Source: Deltaproteobacteria bacterium (GTDB lineage Bacteria; Myxococcota; Myxococcia; Myxococcales; 40CM-4-68-19). From it: a DNA stretch of 6,204 nt. The notes under the pieces were generated by a model. That model ran no database searches, was not told the DNA's origin, and saw only the letters and a program-made list of their open reading frames with translations. Shown here one piece after another: positions 1-4,412 of the stretch. The stretch lies in assembly GCA_005879095.1 (NCBI GenBank), contig VBLM01000611.1, forward strand, positions 1 through 6,204, in the 5' to 3' direction. The position numbers and the translations under genes are program-made. Within the stretch, counting starts at the first letter, position 1, and the number at the start of each line of letters is the position of its first letter.

Positions 1-668
1 ATCAGCTTCATCCCGAAGTAAGAGGCGCCGAGCAGCCAGACGATCGGGTTGCGTAGCGCCTCGCGCGCGGCGGCTTTCACGTCGATGCGCGCGGGCTTCG
101 TTTCCACGGTCGTGTGCGGGCCTTCCTGCAGGAAGAGCAGAACGAGCAGTCCGACCAGAGCGACCCAGACCGCGGGCCCGAAAAACGCCGTCCGCCAGCC
201 GAAGTGCGCCAGCAGCCAGGCCGCGAGCGCGGTCGCGACGAGCGGGCCGACCTGGAAACAGGTGGACCAGAAGCCCATCACCGCGCCGCGTTCGGTCGGG
301 CCGTACCAGGCGGCCATCGCCTTGACGTTTCCGGGCCAGCCGGTGGCCTGGACGAAGCCGTTGAGGCCGAAGAAAAGCGCGAACAGGGACGCCGTGCTCG
401 ACGCGCCGAAGGCCGCGATCAGCAGTGCGGACAGGATCATTCCGTACCCGATCAGCCGGCGCGAGCCGATCCGGTCGCCCAGCCATCCGCCGGCAAATTG
501 GCCGATTGCGTACGTCGCGAGGTAGCCGGTGTCGATAGCCGCCAGCCCGGCGGTCGAGATGCCCAACTCGGTCTGGATGGTGCGCTTCGCGACCGGGAAG
601 TTCTTCCGCGCGAAGTAATAGGTGGCGTAGGAGAGCCAGGTGAGGGTGAAGACGCGCCACCGCCGCAT
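1..668 (-). CDS. MFS transporter, organophosphate:phosphate antiporter (GlpT/UhpT-like) family, C-terminus cut by window edge
   Basis: The minus-strand frame from ATG at 668 stays open to the left edge, giving about 222 residues of an inner-membrane transporter. The N-terminus contains YYFARKNFPVAK (residues 17-28), matching the RKNF signature of the family; Arg21 falls where GlpT has its first phosphate-binding arginine. GWLGDRIGSRR (61-71) is the MFS loop 2-3 motif, and QATGWPGNVKAMAAWY (107-122) matches the conserved GWP segment. Hydrophobic stretches fit about five to six membrane helices, i.e. the first half of a 12-helix carrier. The likely activity is exchange of phosphate for a phosphorylated organic such as glycerol 3-phosphate or a sugar phosphate, but the substrate cannot be set: the second-half binding arginine is outside the window, and sensor-type relatives (UhpC) also exist. 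The start lies 9 bases after the stop of the broken DUF1223 gene; no strong ribosome site is visible (AAAAAG only), so the two may once have been co-transcribed. Confidence 0.88.
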   Translation of the reverse strand, partial: MRRWRVFTLTWLSYATYYFARKNFPVAKRTIQTELGISTAGLAAIDTGYLATYAIGQFAGGWLGDRIGSRRLIGYGMILSALLIAAFGASSTASLFALFFGLNGFVQATGWPGNVKAMAAWYGPTERGAVMGFWSTCFQVGPLVATALAAWLLAHFGWRTAFFGPAVWVALVGLLVLLFLQEGPHTTVETKPARIDVKAAAREALRNPIVWLLGASYFGMKL

Positions 669-677
669 CTTTTTACG

Positions 678-1288
678 TTACATTGACCCCGCCGCCAGCA
701 CACGCAACGATTCGCGATCCTGGATGAAAACGACGATGCGGGTGCGCTTCCAGGCCGGGTCGGCCGGGATTTCGGCGTCGACGGTGAAGTCTTTCGCGCT
801 CGCCGGGATGCTGCCGACGCCCTTCACGTTCTCGCCGCGCAGGACGTGGCTGAAGAGCCCGTCCTCGACCACGGCGAGAAGGACCTGGGCCGGGCCGTGC
901 GGGGGGAGGCCGGTCGCGGTGATGCGCGCGTTTTGTACGTTTTGTACATTTTGTACATTTCGTACGATTTGCACGGTGCCGTGCGGCTCGGCTGCCGCGC
1001 CTTTCGCGGCGCGGGCGATGCCGCTCTCGTCCGAACCGAGGACGTCGATCTGCCCGTCGACGACAGCTTGCGGCGTGTAGACCCGGCTGCGAGAGAGCAT
1101 CGGCGAGTACCGCGACTGGCGGTCGGTGAACTGCTCGTCCGAGTACGGATCGCGCCAGCCGAGGTTGTTCCAGTAGTCGACGTGTTCGGAGAGTGCAGCC
1201 GCGCCAGCGCGGCGTCCGCGGGCGGGCAGCTCGAGCAGCCTTCGGACGTGAACAGCTCGACCAGGATGGGCAGGGCCGCGAGCAGCAT
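678..1288 (-). pseudogene. DUF1223 family secreted thioredoxin-like protein, frameshifted
   Basis: The family identity is clear, but it is split over two frames. The frame from ATG 1288 reads MLLAALPILVELFTSEGC then SSCPPADAALARLH, including the GCSSC cysteine pair, and becomes nonsense after about 1193. The second frame carries the rest: SEHVDYWNNLGWRDPYS, YTPQAVVDGQIDVLGSDES and an ending at TAA 678-680. Family members as I remember them have roughly a dozen residues between LARL and the ALSEHVDYW motif; these are absent, so an out-of-frame deletion near 1193-1199 explains the break better than a one-base slip. A second family-typical stretch after RGEN (usually GR.LRH..VVR) also seems missing, and a 9-bp repeat is expanded inside the gene. 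DUF1223 proteins are usually exported; the N-terminus here is short and weakly signal-like. The function of the family is poorly defined. Start choice: no good ribosome site precedes 1288. The alternative is a sequencing or assembly error at the junction. The downstream transporter frame is intact. Confidence 0.78.
931..975. repeat. 9-bp tandem repeat, five units
   Basis: Units on the plus strand are TTTTGTACG, TTTTGTACA, TTTTGTACA, TTTCGTACG and ATTTGCACG. The first three are nearly identical and the last two are degenerate. The tract is AT-rich in a strongly GC-rich setting. Because the unit is a multiple of three, it keeps the frame of the DUF1223 remnant and there encodes VRNVQNVQNVQN on the minus strand. 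Each unit contains GTAC, and several contain the palindrome TGTACA. I see no other copies in the window. Confidence 0.85.
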
Positions 1289-1368
1289 CGCTCCAGCATA
1301 CGCGCGACTTTTCCCCGCGGTTACGCCATACTGAACGCAATGTCAGGGGGCTCTGGCAGATTGCGCGC
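1289..1368. promoter_or_regulatory. Divergent intergenic region between DUF1223 remnant and methyltransferase
   Basis: These 80 bases separate two genes transcribed away from each other, so they should hold promoters for both directions. They are less GC-rich than the flanking genes. No convincing -35/-10 pair can be named: CATACT at 1327-1332 could act as a weak -10 toward the methyltransferase, and TATGCT close to 1288 could act on the other strand. An AGGGGG tract at 1345-1350 is a possible ribosome site, but it lies 18 bases before the annotated methyltransferase ATG. Inverted operators such as a C-box for a restriction controller were looked for and not seen. Confidence 0.35.
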
Positions 1369-2415
1369 ATGACCGAACTCAACGCGATGCCCCCGTTCAC
1401 AGCGCCGCAACCCGGCGAGCCTGGCCGTGTGGTCGTCTCCGACGCGTTCGACTTATTACGCAGTCTCGCCCCGGAGTCGGTAGACCTCGTCGTCACCGAC
1501 CCGCCCTACGAGTCGCTGCAGATTCACCGCGCCCGCGGCACCACGACGCGGCTGACGACCAACTGGTTCGCCACGGTGCCCAATGAACGGCTGCCGGAAT
1601 TGCTCCGCGAGGTGTACCGGGCTTTGAAGCCCGACCGGCACTTCTACCTCTTCTGCGACGAAGTCACGGCCGACGTGATCAAGCAGCAGCAGAACGTGGG
1701 CGGCCCGCGTCTGCCGAACGGCGCACGCCGGTGCTCGTGCGGCTTCACGTACTGGAAGGAGATCCTCTGGGCGAAGACCACGCTCGACGGCGCGAAGATC
1801 CGCGGCGGCACCGGCTACCACTACCGGGCCGCCAGCGAACGGATCCTCTTCTTCGAGAAGGGGAAGCGCGCGCTGAACGACCTCGGCATTCCCGACGTGC
1901 TCATGGCGCCGCGCGCGGGCGTGCCCGGCCCGGCGGTAAAACCTTCTGCAATTCTGCGGACTTTGATCGCGCAGAGCACGCAGCCGGGCGAGCTCGTCGT
2001 CGACCCTTTCTGCGGCTCGGGCGTCGCCGGCGTCGAGGCGCGCAAGCTCGAGCGGCGCTTTTTGCTCGGTGACATCGACCTCGCCTACCTCGATCCGTCG
2101 CTGGCGAAACTGGCGCCGAATGGGGCGGTAGTCGCGCGGGCGTCGGAAGTCCCGCCCGATCCGCGCGAGCCGCCCGATCTGGAAGAGCTCGTCGAGGGCA
2201 CGGCCGGCGACGACGAGCTCGACGCGGCCCGCGCCTGCGGCTGGCTCGATGACGACGGCGCGCCGTGTGAATCGCTGGAAAAACTGCTGGCCCTGCGGCC
2301 CAAGGAGCGCGAGGCTGCGATCCGGCGCGCGCTGCGCATCGAGGCCGAGCGCGCCGGAGAGCCTTCAGAGCTGCGCGCCTGGCGCGCGTGGGCGCTGAGC
2401 GGGAGACGCAGATGA
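1369..2415 (+). CDS. Beta-class site-specific DNA methyltransferase (probable N6-adenine) of a type II restriction-modification system
   Basis: This protein of 348 residues transfers a methyl group from S-adenosylmethionine to a base in a specific DNA site. The catalytic motif IV, TDPPY, is at residues 43-47. A target-recognition region follows, then YHYRAASERILFFEKGKR (150-167), then KPSAILRTLIAQST (191-204; motif X), and last the AdoMet-binding motif I, DPFCGSG (212-218), with ARKLERRFLLGDID after it. This order (IV before I) defines the beta class of the N4/N6 methylase family; DPPY rather than SPPY favours N6-adenine. A CSC triplet (122-124) lies in the recognition region. After about residue 240 there is an acidic tail of about 105 residues with no catalytic motif, ending in a basic RRR. 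The start at 1369 is the first in-frame ATG; its ribosome site is poor (AGGGGG is 18 bases away), and ATG 1387 is an alternative. The last codons overlap the start of the nuclease gene. The recognition sequence cannot be read from the protein. Confidence 0.93.
   Translation: MTELNAMPPFTAPQPGEPGRVVVSDAFDLLRSLAPESVDLVVTDPPYESLQIHRARGTTTRLTTNWFATVPNERLPELLREVYRALKPDRHFYLFCDEVTADVIKQQQNVGGPRLPNGARRCSCGFTYWKEILWAKTTLDGAKIRGGTGYHYRAASERILFFEKGKRALNDLGIPDVLMAPRAGVPGPAVKPSAILRTLIAQSTQPGELVVDPFCGSGVAGVEARKLERRFLLGDIDLAYLDPSLAKLAPNGAVVARASEVPPDPREPPDLEELVEGTAGDDELDAARACGWLDDDGAPCESLEKLLALRPKEREAAIRRALRIEAERAGEPSELRAWRAWALSGRRR
2401..2405 (+). promoter_or_regulatory. Ribosome binding site for the nuclease gene
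   Basis: GGGAG lies within the last methyltransferase codons, 6 bases before ATG 2412. This favours ATG 2412 over the in-frame GTG at 2388, and with the ATGA overlap it suggests translational coupling of nuclease to methyltransferase. Confidence 0.7.
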
Positions 2416-2963
2416 CGCATCCGGAGCCGCTGCAGCTGGTCTCGCCACCCCGGCCGGTGCCGGAGTTGTTCGCCGCGCTCCGGTCGTGGGAGCCGAGCGG
2501 GCTCGACCGTTGGGTGGTGGCCGCGGATCACTCCGTGCGGCTGCCGCTCACCACGGAAGAAACGCGGCTGCTCGCGGCCCGGGTCGACACGCTCGAGCTG
2601 TCGCCGCCCGAATTCGAGCGCATCATCGCGCTGATCGGCGTGACGCTGGGGCTCGACTACCGGCGCAAGCTGACGGTGGGCAAGACCATCTACGGCAAGG
2701 ACCGGGAGGTAGACGTCCTCTTCCGCGACGCGCGCAACGGGAACCGGCTCGCGGTCGAGGCCAAGTACCAGCGCGTCACCGGCACGGCCGACGAGAAGCT
2801 CCCGTATGCGATGCTCAACCTGACCACACTGCCGCTGCCGGGCGTGATCGTCTACGGGGGCGGCGGCTTCCACCAGGGCGCGCTGCACTGGCTCTGTGCC
2901 AACACGCGCGCGACCGACATCGCCCGCCTGTCGGAGTGGCTGACGGTCTTCTTCGCCCTTTGA
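2412..2963 (+). CDS. Putative type II restriction endonuclease, PD-(D/E)XK fold
   Basis: This protein of 183 residues starts at ATG 2412, whose ATGA overlaps the methyltransferase stop and which has GGGAG 6 bases upstream. The core is KTIYGKDREVDVLF (91-104), then LAVEAKYQRVTGTADEKLPY (113-132). Asp101, followed 15 residues later by Glu116-Ala-Lys118, fits the PD-(D/E)XK metal-dependent nuclease signature (D, then ExK on the next strand). The GTADEK motif after it resembles a conserved segment I recall from some small restriction-type nucleases. A helix with acidic residues (PEFERIIALIGVTLGLDY, 66-83) precedes the core, as is usual for the fold, and a Gly-rich turn VYGGGGF follows at 147-153. 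The expected role is cleavage of unmethylated DNA at the site protected by the neighbouring methyltransferase. Assignment rests on the motif and on the gene pairing, not on recognition of a named enzyme; a repair or phage-type nuclease is the alternative. The stop is followed by a 22-base gap to the convergent gene, with no clear terminator hairpin. Confidence 0.75.
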   Translation: MTHPEPLQLVSPPRPVPELFAALRSWEPSGLDRWVVAADHSVRLPLTTEETRLLAARVDTLELSPPEFERIIALIGVTLGLDYRRKLTVGKTIYGKDREVDVLFRDARNGNRLAVEAKYQRVTGTADEKLPYAMLNLTTLPLPGVIVYGGGGFHQGALHWLCANTRATDIARLSEWLTVFFAL

Positions 2964-2985
2964 TCGGCACCCTCGTCTTCACGTC

Positions 2986-4401
2986 CTAGACCGCGACAGG
3001 GGCGACCAGCGACTCCGACGGCTCGTTGAAGCCGGCCGCCCGGTAGGAAAGCCTGCCGAGCGCACGAAGGAGCGTGCGCTTCTCCGCGATGCTGCCGTTG
3101 TTGTTCCATCCGGGGAACATGTGCGACCACGCGATCATCTTCGTGTTGGGGGTTTGACCGGAATGGTTGTCCGCCCAGGCCGCGAACACCACGCAGCGGG
3201 CGAGCGAATCGATCTGGCCGCTCGCCTTGCACTTCGCCAGGAGGTCCTGCTGCACTTGGGGATTCGAGGTGCACTTCACGATGTAGTCGTCGAAGTGGTA
3301 GTCGAACTCCTGCTTATCCACGAGCAGATCCTGCCCATGCTTTCGGCGCAGCTCGGTGCCGATCTGCTGCTTGCCCACCGCGCCGAGCTGCATCCCGAGG
3401 CCGTGGGCCGAAGTGCCCGGCTCGGGGTGCTCGCGGACCGACTTCTGCACCCCGTCGATGAACCCGCGGCAGATCTCGTCCTTGGCGGCCTGGATGTGGC
3501 TTTCGAGCCCCTCGATGTCGTCGAACGCCTTGGCATCCTCGCGCAGCCGGTCGATCGTCTTGTACGCGAGATAGATGACGGCCGCAGCCAGCACCACCTC
3601 GCCGGCGGCGATGGCCGTATCCGAGGTGAGCGCCTCGATGACCTCGGGAAGCAGCTCCTTTGCCTCTTCGAGGACGCGCCGCCCGATGGCCGACCAATTG
3701 GGCTCGACCTCCGCCTCGAGTTCCACCTCGATGGCGGGTCCCTTGATCACAATGCCGTCGACGAGCTTGAAGTCCGGCGCGGTGAACGGCTTGAACGCGC
3801 CGGTGAGGTTGGCAGCGAGCCACTTGGGCTTCTTTCCGCGTTCACCCTTTGCGAGCGAGAACTCGAACTTCAGTTCGCCCTGCAGATCGAGGAATTTGAC
3901 GGCGAACGCGCCGAACTTGACCGCCCAGGTGCCCGTGATCGAGTTGTTCTCGTAGTCGACTGCACCCTCGAACCGTTCGAACTCCACCCTACCAACTTCA
4001 TGATCGACCAGCAGCTTTTCCAAGGGAGACTTGGACTCGGTCAACAGCTTCACCCAGAGCGTGTGATCCTCTTTGAGCTGTTCGCCCATCTCGCGGATCG
4101 AGTCGGCGGGGGTCAGGTCCCTCTTGGAGTAGTCGTACTGGACGGAGACGCTCGAGACCGAGACCTTGAACGTAAACTCGAATTTCGCGTATTCGAGCGG
4201 GTTTTCTTTCTCGGCCACGCCCTCCGCCGCTTTCATCTCGCCCTCGCCCTCCTTCTCCTCGGGCCATTTGAGCTCGAACGCCTCGTACTTGAACTTGGCG
4301 GAGGGCTTGAAAATGAACCCCTTCTTGGCGGGGTGCAGCGTCTCTTCCTTGCCCACCTTCATCCGCCGTGGGCTCTCGCTGCTCCCCTCGGTTTCGGCCA
4401 T
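2986..4401 (-). CDS. Uncharacterised 471-residue protein, last gene of a phage-tail-like operon
   Basis: I do not recognise a family. The N-terminal 70 residues are rich in Lys and Glu with no signal peptide. Residues about 70-235 alternate hydrophobic and charged positions (KFEFTFKVSVSSVSVQYDY, TGTWAVKFGAFAVKFLDLQ, IEVELEAEVEPNW), as expected for a beta-rich domain. A helical stretch follows, with a strongly hydrophobic segment at 262-280 (IAAGEVVLAAAVIYLAY) that could cross a membrane once. The C-terminal part (about 285-460) is mixed alpha/beta, with SAHGLGMQLGAVGKQQ (331-346), FDYHFDDYIV (366-375), several Cys (311, 377, 391, 403) and WSHMFPGWNNNGSIAEKR (425-442). The start is well supported: AGGAG lies 6 bases upstream, overlapping the stop of the tail hub gene 9 bases away, so the two are probably co-transcribed and coupled. 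From that position it may be a cargo, an effector with a membrane-inserting helix, or a tail accessory protein; this is inference only. A long open frame on the opposite strand is a GC artefact. Confidence 0.85.
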   Translation of the reverse strand: MAETEGSSESPRRMKVGKEETLHPAKKGFIFKPSAKFKYEAFELKWPEEKEGEGEMKAAEGVAEKENPLEYAKFEFTFKVSVSSVSVQYDYSKRDLTPADSIREMGEQLKEDHTLWVKLLTESKSPLEKLLVDHEVGRVEFERFEGAVDYENNSITGTWAVKFGAFAVKFLDLQGELKFEFSLAKGERGKKPKWLAANLTGAFKPFTAPDFKLVDGIVIKGPAIEVELEAEVEPNWSAIGRRVLEEAKELLPEVIEALTSDTAIAAGEVVLAAAVIYLAYKTIDRLREDAKAFDDIEGLESHIQAAKDEICRGFIDGVQKSVREHPEPGTSAHGLGMQLGAVGKQQIGTELRRKHGQDLLVDKQEFDYHFDDYIVKCTSNPQVQQDLLAKCKASGQIDSLARCVVFAAWADNHSGQTPNTKMIAWSHMFPGWNNNGSIAEKRTLLRALGRLSYRAAGFNEPSESLVAPVAV

Positions 4402-4407
4402 CGCGCG

Positions 4408-4412
4408 CTCCT
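4408..4412 (-). promoter_or_regulatory. Ribosome binding site for the 471-residue protein
   Basis: On the minus strand, TAGGAG joins the hub gene's TAG stop to an AGGAG Shine-Dalgarno sequence, with a 6-base spacer to ATG 4401. It fixes the start and implies termination-coupled reinitiation from the upstream gene. Confidence 0.8.

Noticed and set aside
49..686. Plus-strand open frames over the transporter region
   Set aside because: The minus strand here encodes a clear GlpT-like membrane protein with several family motifs; the plus frames are Arg/Pro/Ala-rich shadows.
931..975. Short repeat array as a CRISPR
   Set aside because: Units are 9 bases with no spacers and lie inside a coding remnant.
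1340..1372. Ten-codon reading frame ending in TGA overlapping the methyltransferase ATG, as a leader peptide
   Set aside because: No ribosome site precedes it and the composition (Gly/Ser/Arg) shows nothing specific; the overlap may be chance.
1197..1496. Extension of the HVDYWNN frame back to an ATG at 1496
   Set aside because: It would overlap the divergent methyltransferase gene by 128 bases and its N-terminal sequence has no family character; the CxxC half is in another frame.
2388..2411. GTG 2388 as the start of the nuclease
   Set aside because: ATG 2412 has a well-spaced GGGAG and the ATGA overlap; the extra eight residues lie within the methyltransferase end and add no motif.
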